Assembly (NCBI RefSeq): GCF_900109045.1
Contig: NZ_FNYL01000009.1
Location: forward strand, 248,001 to 312,000
DNA length: 64,000 nt
Reading direction: 5' to 3'
Source of the DNA: Dyadobacter sp. SG02
GTDB taxonomy: Bacteria > Bacteroidota > Bacteroidia > Cytophagales > Spirosomataceae
Part shown: piece by piece, positions 44,421-52,308 of the stretch
How the letters are laid out: the number at the start of each line of letters is the position of its first letter
Numbering within the stretch: the first letter of the stretch is position 1
Notes under the pieces: model-generated
What the model saw: only the letters and a program-made list of their open reading frames with translations
What the model was told of the DNA's origin: nothing
Databases searched by the model: none
Translations under genes and position numbers: made by a program

Positions 44421-45995
44421 ATGCGACAAATACTCCTGTTTCCCCTTTTCGTATTCCTGCTGATTTCCTGCAATACCAAAAAACAAAACCAAGACAAGGA
44501 GTTTAAAGATGTGCCTGCTACCAATCTTTCGGGAAAGGAATTGGCGATCGCGCATTGCAGCCGGTGCCACGCTTTGGTGAGCCCCGAACTGTTGCCGAAA
44601 AACAGCTGGCAGAAAGTCCTCCCGGCAATGGGCAACCGGATGGGTATTTACAGTGGAGGCGCCAGGCCCGACAGTTTATTTGACCCGAGAACCGGTGGAG
44701 AGATCGTCCGCGCTGCCGGTATTTACCCCGAAAACCCTGTTTTGGCCCGCGAGGACTGGAAAAAGATCGAACAATATTACATGGACAATGCGCCGGACAG
44801 CGTCCCCGCGCCCGTTCGCAAGCATCCGATCCGGATTGGATTGAAACATTTCAAGTACCGCCAGGCCAGTTTTTCGCACCGGCCTTCATTGACAACCATG
44901 GTCAAAATACTGCCGGACAAGCGTGGGATCGCATTCAGCGATGGCAAAAGCAGGCGTAATGTGCTTACATTTCTTACCCCCGATCTCCGGGAAAATTACA
45001 GCGTGCGTCTGGGTGCGACGCCCATCGGTTTTTATGAAAAGTCAAACGAGCTCTATTTGACAGCTATTGAAAACGGCGTTTTTCCGACCGACAACGCTAG
45101 CGGAGCCGTGTATCGGTTGACCAAAAACAGTTCCGGACAAGGGTACCAGGCCAGTGCGACCGCCATTCCCAACTTGCGGCGGCCCGTGTTTGTCGCTTAC
45201 GGGGATTTGAACAAAGACGGGCACGAAGATGTGGTTGCCTGCGAATTTGGCAATGAAACCGGGCAACTGGCCTGGTATGAAAACAATGGACGGGGCGATT
45301 ACCAGAAACGGATCTTGAACGAAAAACCCGGCGCGATCTCCGCGGTGATCAAGGATGCCAATCGCGATGGACTATTGGATGTTTATGTGCTCATGGCGCA
45401 GGGCGACGAAGGTGTTTTTTTGTATGAAAATCAGGGCTCGGGTCGCTTCAAAGAAAGGAGGTTGCTGACGTTCCTGCCACTAAACGGCTCCCAGCATATC
45501 GAACTGGCTGATTTCAACAAAGACGGGTTCGATGATATCGTATACGTCTGCGGCGACAATGCCGACAAAACGCCCATTTTGAAAAATTACCACGGTATCT
45601 ACATCTTTTTGAACGACGGCAGAAATAATTTCAAACAATCGTACTTCTATCAACTGAACGGCGCTTATAAGGCAATCGTCCGGGACTACGATTTGGACGG
45701 TGACCCGGACATTGCAGCTATCTCCTTTTTCCCGGACTATCTGCGCTACCCAGAGGAAAGTTTTATTTATCTGGAAAACAAAGGAAAGTTAAGATTTGAG
45801 GATTATTCATTTCCCCAATCTTCCAAAGGACGGTGGATCGTTATGGACGCGGGCGATATGGATGCGGACGGGGATACCGATCTGGTACTCGGCTCATTCG
45901 TATATTTCTTGCCCATGGGTGATACTACCGGGCTAGGCAAGAAATGGCTTTCCGAAGGCCCCTCGGTGATTGTTCTGGAAAACACGGTACGTTGA
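44421..45995 (+). CDS. Lipoprotein with heme c motif and FG-GAP/VCBS propeller
   Basis: 524 residues. The lipoprotein signal MRQILLFPLFVFLLISC places it in an outer envelope membrane. Residues 46-50 read CSRCH, a CxxCH heme c site, in a short cytochrome-like domain ending with a possible methionine ligand (VLPAMGNRMG). From about residue 140 there are repeated calcium-type loops (DLNKDGHEDVV, DANRDGLLDVYV, DFNKDGFDDIVYV, DYDLDGDPDIAA, DMDADGDTDLVL), the FG-GAP/VCBS seven-bladed propeller. It is likely an electron-transfer or substrate-binding protein; the partner is unknown and it stands alone. Confidence 0.85.
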   Translation: MRQILLFPLFVFLLISCNTKKQNQDKEFKDVPATNLSGKELAIAHCSRCHALVSPELLPKNSWQKVLPAMGNRMGIYSGGARPDSLFDPRTGGEIVRAAGIYPENPVLAREDWKKIEQYYMDNAPDSVPAPVRKHPIRIGLKHFKYRQASFSHRPSLTTMVKILPDKRGIAFSDGKSRRNVLTFLTPDLRENYSVRLGATPIGFYEKSNELYLTAIENGVFPTDNASGAVYRLTKNSSGQGYQASATAIPNLRRPVFVAYGDLNKDGHEDVVACEFGNETGQLAWYENNGRGDYQKRILNEKPGAISAVIKDANRDGLLDVYVLMAQGDEGVFLYENQGSGRFKERRLLTFLPLNGSQHIELADFNKDGFDDIVYVCGDNADKTPILKNYHGIYIFLNDGRNNFKQSYFYQLNGAYKAIVRDYDLDGDPDIAAISFFPDYLRYPEESFIYLENKGKLRFEDYSFPQSSKGRWIVMDAGDMDADGDTDLVLGSFVYFLPMGDTTGLGKKWLSEGPSVIVLENTVR

Positions 45996-46050
45996 AACTG
46001 CCGCGCATTCTGATCAGTATACCCGTCCACGGGACGCCTCGTTCACCGTT

Positions 46051-46458
46051 TTATGACGCAGGAAACTGGCTCTCGTCCATATAGGCAAACTCCCATTGAT
46101 GGCCGTCCGGATCGGCGAAGCTGTGCTGATACATCCAGCCATGATCCGCAGGTTCTTTATAAATGGTAGCGCCCAGTTCCTTTGCCTTGGCAATAATCTG
46201 TTGCACTTCGTCCCGCGAGCCCGCGTCGAGGGCGATTAACACTTCCGTGTTTTCATGGGCATCGCAAATCTGCTTTTGCGTGAATGTCCCAAAATACGGC
46301 CTGGTCAAAAACATCGCGTAGATGGCGTCGCTGATCACCATGCAAGCGGCATTCTCATCCGTGAACTGCGGGTTAAATGTAAAACCAAGACCTTCAAAGA
46401 ATGTTTTTGACCTGTTAAGATTACTTACCGGAAGATTGACAAAAATTTTAGTGGCCAT
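46051..46458 (-). CDS. VOC-family (glyoxalase/bleomycin resistance-like) protein
   Basis: 135 residues. The two beta-alpha-beta-beta-beta units are visible: IFVNLPVSNLNRSKTFFEGLGFTFNPQF, and DPDGHQWEFAYMD at the C-terminal end where VOC enzymes place a metal ligand glutamate. The protein is cytoplasmic. Family members act on glyoxal adducts, aromatic diols or bind drugs; this subgroup, common in Bacteroidota, is uncharacterised. A 100-base gap separates it from the AraC gene in the same direction. Confidence 0.85.
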   Translation of the reverse strand: MATKIFVNLPVSNLNRSKTFFEGLGFTFNPQFTDENAACMVISDAIYAMFLTRPYFGTFTQKQICDAHENTEVLIALDAGSRDEVQQIIAKAKELGATIYKEPADHGWMYQHSFADPDGHQWEFAYMDESQFPAS

Positions 46459-46558
46459 TTGTTTTTTCTTTTATGCAGTTATTGAATAAATATCACTGCA
46501 AAGAAAAGTGACCGTGCGCTTCTTTGGCTGGTTAAAAGCTTGGATATAATGGTGAATT

Positions 46559-47461
46559 CTATTTGTCCTTTCGCTTCCTGAAAGCCAGGGGAGACATCCG
46601 CTCATGCTTCTTAAAGAAACTGCCAAAATTAGCCGGATCGGAAAAGCCCAGTTGGTAAGCAATCTCGGCTATATCGACATGGGTGTACAACAGCAACGAT
46701 TTTGCCTCAGTCAATAAACGGCTGGCGATGTACGAAAGCGCGTTTTTGCCAGAAACGGCCTTGACCGACTGAGAAAGATGATTGGGTGTCACCGAGAGCA
46801 TGTCTGCATATTCTTTTACCGTCCTTTTGTCGATGTAGTGGTTATTCACCAGTTGAACGTATTTGCTCAGGAGCAGTTGCTGGGGTGTTGCAAACCGCGT
46901 TATTTTCTTTCTTTCCGCTACAAATACCTTCATATAATAAAGCAGTGCAAGCAGCCTCGCCCGGGCTTCCATATGAGACTCCGTGCCGGATCTGTCATAA
47001 GCCGCAAGTACTTCTTCGAAATGCGGTGAAAGATCGCCGAAGGTCGCCTGATCCAGTTTGAACAGGTTTGTATATAACCGGTTGAAGAACGGGAATTCTT
47101 CGTGAAAATCAGGTTTGAAAAACGAAAAGCACTCTGGTTTAAAATAGATTACATATCCTTCCAAAGTCTCGTCGTGAGAGAAGCTGTACACCAAATCGGG
47201 AGAGTGGAAAACCAGGTACGACTCCGGATTGGTCACTGTTTTATCGCCATAATTGACTTGCGCGTTGCCCGAATTGACAAATAGCGCAAAAAAATAAAAT
47301 GACCGCTTGAAGGGAGGCTTGTAAATCTCTACCGGATGCTCCAACTTTTTGAGCCTCAGACAATAGAAAAGCGGGTTCGTTGTTCTCCCTGGCGAGGGGA
47401 TCGATGCCAGGAAGTCATTAATGTCCGTATAGTAAGGAATTGGTGTTTTTTGGTTACTCAT
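46559..47461 (-). CDS. AraC-family transcriptional regulator
   Basis: 300 residues. The N-terminal 170 residues form a cupin-like sensor (NPLFYCLRLKKLEHPVEIYKPPFKRSFYFFALFV). The C-terminal 100 carry the double helix-turn-helix: VKEYADMLSVTPNHLSQSVKAV, then DIAEIAYQLGFSDPANFGSFFKKHERMSPLAFRK. This is the common one-component Bacteroidota type. It is preceded by TATATTTG and paired CAATA repeats, suggesting self-regulation. The target genes are unknown; the VOC gene downstream is one candidate. Confidence 0.9.
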   Translation of the reverse strand: MSNQKTPIPYYTDINDFLASIPSPGRTTNPLFYCLRLKKLEHPVEIYKPPFKRSFYFFALFVNSGNAQVNYGDKTVTNPESYLVFHSPDLVYSFSHDETLEGYVIYFKPECFSFFKPDFHEEFPFFNRLYTNLFKLDQATFGDLSPHFEEVLAAYDRSGTESHMEARARLLALLYYMKVFVAERKKITRFATPQQLLLSKYVQLVNNHYIDKRTVKEYADMLSVTPNHLSQSVKAVSGKNALSYIASRLLTEAKSLLLYTHVDIAEIAYQLGFSDPANFGSFFKKHERMSPLAFRKRKDK

Positions 47462-47790
47462 CAGGATGCTTTTGAGGTAGCTGGCTACTTTCTATCGTTG
47501 CTCGGCAGAGTTCAAATATAGTATAATCAGGTCATCGACCGGGTGTTATATCCAATACCTGCTTGGAAACTTCAATAGAAACATTTCTACATTTTGTCAG
47601 ACCAAATCAATATATCTATCTGAAAATCAATACCTTAAACGTATTCAATAAATTGCCACGTTACTGGTAGTTTACACTCATATCTTCAAATTCCTGTCAT
47701 TTGTAGATATAGTTTGTACCACAATCGTCCGCGCAACCCCGTCGCGACCCGGTTCTGTCCAAAACCCGTTTTCATTTAAACTGTTTTATT
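47462..47790. other. Divergent intergenic region between araC-type and ompA-type genes
   Basis: 329 bases, no gene. It contains the candidate AraC promoter and repeats described at 47513-47632. On the plus-strand side, close to the OmpA gene, no exact TAnnTTTG box was found; a near match (ATAGTTTG) occurs about 70 bases before the start codon. Confidence 0.5.
47513..47632 (-). promoter_or_regulatory. Candidate promoter and CAATA repeats of the AraC gene
   Basis: TATATTTG (47520-47513, minus strand) matches the -7 box about 50 bases before the start codon. Upstream, CAATA occurs at 47553 and 47573, and again at 47608 and 47628, each pair with a 20-base period; the second pair is AAATCAATA in both copies. 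The spacing suits AraC-type tandem binding. Confidence 0.45.
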
Positions 47791-48390
47791 ATGACGAAGA
47801 ACAATACGTTCTTGTGGATTATCCTGGCTGTATGGATAGCCGGAGGCACGTGGTGGCACACGTGTAAAATCAAACAGCTTTGCGATGCGCCATTGGTTCC
47901 CACCGATGCTCCATCCGGGGAAATCGTGGTTGCGCCCCTGCACGATACCCGGTTAAGTCCCGATTCCGTGAAAGGGGGCATTAGCTCCGCATCTCCGGAT
48001 GTTGCCCCTTCCGCCGAACACAAACTCGCGGAAGCCCAGAAATACAACGGCATCTTTAAGCCGATCGATCTCTATTTCAATACGGGCGGTCTCGATTACA
48101 TCAAGACCGATGATAATCAGAAGTTTCTCGAAGAAGCATCCAAATACCTGTCTGCGAACAAGGATAAAAAGCTCCTTTTGACCGGGCATGCGGATAACGT
48201 GGGAAGCCGTGCGGGCAATGACGCCTTGTCCAGAAAACGCGCCGAGCAGGTGAAGGCGCAGTTTGTGCGCGCCGGATTGCCCGCCGCGCAACTGGTGACC
48301 GACTCCCGGGGCCAATCCTCGCCGAAGGAGTCCAACAGCACGCCAGAGGGCCGGGCGGCAAACCGACGTGTAGCCATTGTCGTGCAATAA
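47791..48390 (+). CDS. OmpA-family protein with N-terminal membrane anchor
   Basis: 199 residues. TFLWIILAVWIAGGTWWHTC is a single hydrophobic anchor at residues 5-24, followed by a 50-residue linker. The C-terminal 110 residues form the OmpA/MotB peptidoglycan-binding domain: FKPIDLYFNTGGLDY, LLLTGHADNVGSRAGNDALSRKRAEQVK and GRAANRRVAIVV. It links the membrane to peptidoglycan. It lies 33 bases before the first of two helix-hairpin-helix proteins, likely in one operon with aquaporin Z at the end. Confidence 0.88.
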   Translation: MTKNNTFLWIILAVWIAGGTWWHTCKIKQLCDAPLVPTDAPSGEIVVAPLHDTRLSPDSVKGGISSASPDVAPSAEHKLAEAQKYNGIFKPIDLYFNTGGLDYIKTDDNQKFLEEASKYLSANKDKKLLLTGHADNVGSRAGNDALSRKRAEQVKAQFVRAGLPAAQLVTDSRGQSSPKESNSTPEGRAANRRVAIVVQ

Positions 48391-48423
48391 TTCCGCTTCA
48401 ATATCAACTTAACTGACCAGGAT

Positions 48424-48897
48424 ATGTTTCAACTTAATCCGCTTGACTCGCCCAATGCATGGTGGCAACATCTGCTGCTGCTACTGGTGTCGGGCATTAT
48501 TGGCTACATCATTGGTTACCGCAGGGGGAATGATCTGAATTCCCAACTGGAATTGCAGCTGGCCGGTGTCGAAAACGGGCTCGATGAATGCCGTAAAGGC
48601 CTTGCCAGCCTGGTTGCACCCGTGGCCGGGGTTGCTGCAATCGCTTTCGATGACCTCAAAATTATCGAAGGAATAGGCCCGCAGATCGAGAAGCTGCTTC
48701 ATCGGGCGGACATTCTGACGTACGCACACCTGAGTGAGACTACGCCTGCGAGGATTAAGATGATCCTCGACGACGCCGGTCGTCGTTTTCAGGTACACGA
48801 CCCCGAAACCTGGCCGGGACAGGCTGCGCTGGCCGCTGCCGGCAAATGGAATGAATTGAAAGAATGGCAGAATACGCTGGATGGCGGCAAGGCCTGA
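48424..48897 (+). CDS. Membrane-anchored helix-hairpin-helix protein (copy 1)
   Basis: 157 residues. The membrane helix HLLLLLVSGIIGYIIGYRRG (about 19-38) is followed by a short coiled coil ending LDECRKG. Near residue 76 comes LKIIEGIGPQIEKLLHRADI, a helix-hairpin-helix of the type seen in the 'flap endonuclease-1-like 5' DNA nuclease' family (COG3743). The tail WPGQAALAAAGKWNELKEWQNTLDGG is conserved with the next gene. The nuclease name is by fold similarity only; no catalytic acidic cluster is visible, and a DNA-independent role is possible. Confidence 0.72.
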   Translation: MFQLNPLDSPNAWWQHLLLLLVSGIIGYIIGYRRGNDLNSQLELQLAGVENGLDECRKGLASLVAPVAGVAAIAFDDLKIIEGIGPQIEKLLHRADILTYAHLSETTPARIKMILDDAGRRFQVHDPETWPGQAALAAAGKWNELKEWQNTLDGGKA

Positions 48898-48971
48898 TCG
48901 TTTACCCTACCCGCACCAACTGGCAACTTAACCATTTGATAGCTAAAACAATCCCGATTCTAAATACCTGA

Positions 48972-49469
48972 ATGATGATACTATTAGACATAAACCCATT
49001 GAGTAAACCGGTGGCCATTTCGGAAATGCTCATTCTCCTGATCCTCGCAGCCGTTATCGGTTGGCTGATAGGCGACAGGATTTCCAAAAGCAAAGCCCGG
49101 GGACTGCGTGAAAAGTTGTCTGAACGGGAAGCCGACCTCGATGAATGCCGAACAAAATCCCGGAACACCGTTATTCAGCCGGCACACGCTGCACTGAATG
49201 CGGTAACACCGGATAATCTAAAACTTATCGAAGGCATCGGCCCCAAAATAGAGGAACTGCTTAACAAACACGGCATTTATACTTTTGGTCAACTAGCTGA
49301 CACGGCTCCATCATGGATCGTCACGATACTACATCTGGCAGGTTCCCGCTTTCAAATGCATGACCCGTCGACCTGGCCACAACAGTCGAAACTGGCGCGC
49401 GACGGCAAATGGGACGAGCTGAACGAGTTGCAGGATAGCCTGGACGGCGGTCGGATCGAAAGCGAATAG
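48972..49469 (+). CDS. Membrane-anchored helix-hairpin-helix protein (copy 2)
   Basis: 165 residues, a paralogue of the preceding gene. It repeats the same order: membrane helix EMLILLILAAVIGWLIGDR, coiled coil ending LDECRTK, helix-hairpin-helix LKLIEGIGPKIEELLNKHGI, then FQMHDPSTWPQQSKLARDGKW and LQDSLDGG. The sequence identity is moderate outside the motif, so the duplication is not recent. Start codons at 48972 and 48975 are both possible. It lies 74 bases after copy 1 and 47 before aquaporin Z. Confidence 0.72.
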   Translation: MMILLDINPLSKPVAISEMLILLILAAVIGWLIGDRISKSKARGLREKLSEREADLDECRTKSRNTVIQPAHAALNAVTPDNLKLIEGIGPKIEELLNKHGIYTFGQLADTAPSWIVTILHLAGSRFQMHDPSTWPQQSKLARDGKWDELNELQDSLDGGRIESE

Positions 49470-49516
49470 CCCACCACTTCGGAACTTACTTTTATCATTT
49501 TACAACTTCATTTTTT

Positions 49517-50197
49517 ATGAAAAAATATGTAGCAGAATTTTTAGGCACTTTCTGGCTTGTGCTAGGCGGGTGCGGCAGTGCAGCATTGTCGGCGGCGTTT
49601 CCCGATGTCGGGATCGGTTTACTGGGCGTTTCACTTGCTTTTGGATTAACCGTACTGACCATCGCTTACTCGCTGGGCCATGTTTCCGGGGCGCATTTGA
49701 ACCCGGCTGTTTCCGTTGGTTTATGGGCAGCCGGCAGGTTTACGGGGAAAGACCTGCTTCCCTATATCGTTTCACAAATTTTAGGCGGCATCGCAGGTGC
49801 CTTTGTTCTTTACATGATCGTTACCGGCAACGGTAGTTCGATCGGTGATTTTGCGGCCAATGGTTACCAGGATCATTCCCCGGGAAAATACAGCCTGACC
49901 GCGGCAATGCTTACCGAATTTGTCATGACCTTCATGTTCCTGATCATTATCCTGGGTTCCACTTACCCCTCTGCTCCCGCAGGATTTGCAGGCATCGCCA
50001 TCGGCCTTGCGCTGACGCTGATCCACCTGATAAGTATCCCGGTAACCAACACTTCCGTAAACCCTGCGCGCAGCATTAGCCAGGCCATTTTCGTAGGAGG
50101 CTGGGCGCTGGAACAGTTATGGCTTTTCATCGTTTGCCCCGTCGCAGGAGCGCTTATCGCCGGGATCGCCTATAAATGGATTGCCGACAAGAACTGA
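49517..50197 (+). CDS. aqpZ: Aquaporin Z
   Basis: 226 residues with six transmembrane helices and the two half-helices marked by HLNPAVS (N62) and SVNPARS (N182). The selectivity filter region of AqpZ type is suggested by GGCGSAALSA at the N-terminus and the GxxTSVNPARS context. It would be an inner-membrane water channel. The gene follows the OmpA and helix-hairpin-helix genes in the same direction, a set that may respond together to osmotic or envelope stress (inference). Confidence 0.93.
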   Translation: MKKYVAEFLGTFWLVLGGCGSAALSAAFPDVGIGLLGVSLAFGLTVLTIAYSLGHVSGAHLNPAVSVGLWAAGRFTGKDLLPYIVSQILGGIAGAFVLYMIVTGNGSSIGDFAANGYQDHSPGKYSLTAAMLTEFVMTFMFLIIILGSTYPSAPAGFAGIAIGLALTLIHLISIPVTNTSVNPARSISQAIFVGGWALEQLWLFIVCPVAGALIAGIAYKWIADKN

Positions 50198-50556
50198 CAG
50201 CCCTCATTAGAATACAGAATGTGAAATACGCTGCCCGGATTCCTCTCACGAGACGGACCCCGGGCAGCGCCCGTTTGCGAACCCTCCGATTGAGAGCTGA
50301 TCGACCTCGCCAGATCGCGTAACTATTCATTATAAGTAACTGACAAACTGCGCATTGATGCATTAATTCAATGGGCAGATTGCCGGAACGGACACTCTGC
50401 CATCTGGTATTACCGGCCCGGATGTGTGGGAAAAAATTAGCATTCGATGAGGGTCAGCAACTTTTTTTAACTATTTCGCAAAAACAGGTAGGGTGTTGCT
50501 AAAAAATTCTGTCTCTGTAACAAACGGTATACTAAATATTGGTTAGTTTGGAAAAG
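50198..50556. other. Intergenic region after aqpZ
   Basis: 359 bases with no gene. It contains a hairpin at 50229-50269 soon after the aqpZ stop and presumably the promoter of the sigma-factor gene near its right end. A near match to the -7 box (TTAGTTTG, 50543-50550) lies just ahead of the start codons. Confidence 0.5.
50229..50269 (+). terminator. Hairpin terminator candidate after aqpZ
   Basis: CGCTGCCCGG (50229-50238) pairs perfectly with CCGGGCAGCG (50260-50269) around a 21-base loop, 31 bases after the aqpZ stop. Only a short GTTT follows, so it is a weaker intrinsic terminator by sequence. Confidence 0.5.
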
Positions 50557-51222
50557 ATGCAGAATATGAGTTTGTCCGGACCTTTGCGGGAAAGTAGTTT
50601 GATGCAGGCAAATTCCGAAAACAATCAGGGACCGGGTGCGGAGCAGCCTGTCGACAAGGAGTTCTTTATCAAAAGCGTATTTCAAACAGATGTCAAAAAG
50701 GGATACGACCTGTTATTCCGCCACTATTACACGCCATTATGCAGCCATGCCGTCAGGTACGTATATTCCAAAGAGGTAGCTGAGGATATCGTTTCGGAAG
50801 CATTTTTATCTTTCTGGAAAAAACGCGTGCATGAGCATATCACGACTTCGTTTCGCGCTTACCTGTTCGTTTCTGTACGAAATAAGTGTTTCACTTATCT
50901 GAAATGGGAACTAAGGAATGAAATAGCCGAAGAATTGGAAGACGCAACGCTGGTATCGGTTCATATGCAGCCGGATCGTCTGATGGAATTTGACGAACTC
51001 TACATGAAAATCGAGCGGATTATCGCCGGATTTCCTCCTCAAAATCAAAAGGTCTTTCTGATGAGCCGCTTTGGCGGAAAGTCCTACCAGGAAATAGCGG
51101 ACAAACTTCAGATTTCAAAAAAGGCCGTCGAAGCGCATATCAGCAAAGCGCTTGTCGAATTACGGAAAGCACTCAAAACCCACCACCTGGCCATTATCGC
51201 CGGCCTTTCAGAATTGTTTTAA
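50557..51222 (+). CDS. ECF RNA polymerase sigma factor (SusCD-associated)
   Basis: About 221 residues from the ATG at 50557; the frame opens at a TTG (50539), and an ATG at 50602 would also keep the whole fold. Region 2 reads LLFRHYYTPLCSHAVRYVYSKEVAEDIVSEAFLSFWKKR. Region 4 reads FPPQNQKVFLMSRFGGKSYQEIADKLQISKKAVEAHISKAL. It belongs to the Bacteroidota FecI-like sigma-70 group. It is followed by a FecR anti-sigma gene and an STN-domain SusC, the usual trans-envelope signalling trio, so it should activate the SusCD operon downstream. Confidence 0.92.
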   Translation: MQNMSLSGPLRESSLMQANSENNQGPGAEQPVDKEFFIKSVFQTDVKKGYDLLFRHYYTPLCSHAVRYVYSKEVAEDIVSEAFLSFWKKRVHEHITTSFRAYLFVSVRNKCFTYLKWELRNEIAEELEDATLVSVHMQPDRLMEFDELYMKIERIIAGFPPQNQKVFLMSRFGGKSYQEIADKLQISKKAVEAHISKALVELRKALKTHHLAIIAGLSELF

Positions 51223-51284
51223 CCCAGAATCTTTGGTCGACAGGTCTCTCCTGGCCACTTCGCCCATTGCTAAAAAGATTAAAA

Positions 51285-52280
51285 ATGAAACCAGAATTGA
51301 CGAAACATACTGTATTCACCTACTTCTCGGGAGATGCGACCACTCTGCAGAAACAAATAATAGCAGATTGGCTTGCCGACGGACGAAATGCGGAGACCTA
51401 CTTTGAATGGCTGGAAGAATGGGAAAGGAGCCAACTCCAGTTCCAGCCCGATACATCGGCCGCCTTGCTGGCAATCACGGAAAAATTATCGGAGGAGCAC
51501 GAACCTGCGCCCAGCCGGCTGCCATCGTCCGTCCGGAAAGCTTCCACAAAAACGATTCTCCTCTGGGCGGCCGCCAGCTTGTTCATGATAGGATTCGGTT
51601 CGTACCTGGGCAGGGATTTTTTGATGTACCGAACCTACGAAACTGCCTTTGGCGAACTGAACAAATTTTGTCTTGACGACAGCAGCATGGTGGTATTGAA
51701 TGCAAATTCGACGTTGAAAGTCCCCAGATGGGGCTTTGGAAAGTCTACCCGTCATGTTTACCTGGAAGGCGAAGCCGAATTTTCGATACGACATACCGCT
51801 GATCACCAATACTTTAAAGTCCATAACGCCGACAGTAGCCTGATAACCGTGCTCGGCACCGAGTTTGTCGTCTACACCAGGCCGAAGCAAACCAATGTGG
51901 TACTTAACAAAGGCAAGGTCGAGCTTTCTTCCAATGCCGGCGAAAAGCCCCTTACCATGCTGCCGGGCGACCGCGCGACCATCGAAAGAAGCGGAAAAAT
52001 AAAGGTTGAGAAACTATCCGAAGCGCAGCTCGCGCAGCACTCGGCATGGAAGCAACACCGGTTTGTTTTCAATGATACGCCCTTGCGGGAAGTTGCCGCG
52101 AAAATTCATGAGGTTTTTGGCGTGGTAGTGAAAATAAACGACAAAGCACTCGCTACCCGCACCGCAACAGGCTCATTCCCCGCCGAAAATGCCGAAGAAC
52201 TGCTTTCAAGCATGTCCTATATGTACAGCTTTGAAATAATGAAGGCCGAAAACAAGATCATACTGATTCCTAATCCATAA
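51285..52280 (+). CDS. FecR-family anti-sigma factor
   Basis: 331 residues from the ATG at 51285 (MKPELTKHTVFTYFSGDATTLQKQ); the earlier frame start at 51267 adds six residues. An N-terminal cytoplasmic part binds the sigma factor, a single membrane helix (TILLWAAASLFMIGFGSYL) lies near residue 95, and the periplasmic FecR domain follows with DSSMVVLNANSTLKVP, YLEGEAEFSI and VLGTEFVVYTRPKQTNVVLNKGKVEL. The C-terminal DUF4974 part (FNDTPLREVAAKIHEVFGVVVKI) meets the SusC STN domain. It passes the substrate-bound signal from the outer membrane to the sigma factor. Confidence 0.92.
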   Translation: MKPELTKHTVFTYFSGDATTLQKQIIADWLADGRNAETYFEWLEEWERSQLQFQPDTSAALLAITEKLSEEHEPAPSRLPSSVRKASTKTILLWAAASLFMIGFGSYLGRDFLMYRTYETAFGELNKFCLDDSSMVVLNANSTLKVPRWGFGKSTRHVYLEGEAEFSIRHTADHQYFKVHNADSSLITVLGTEFVVYTRPKQTNVVLNKGKVELSSNAGEKPLTMLPGDRATIERSGKIKVEKLSEAQLAQHSAWKQHRFVFNDTPLREVAAKIHEVFGVVVKINDKALATRTATGSFPAENAEELLSSMSYMYSFEIMKAENKIILIPNP

Positions 52281-52308
52281 TCAATTTCTCATCCTAACCT
52301 GCCGATTT

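Noticed and set aside
48424..49469. Helix-hairpin-helix genes as active nucleases
   Set aside because: Only the hairpin motif is visible; no cluster of catalytic acidic residues could be seen, so nuclease activity is not claimed.
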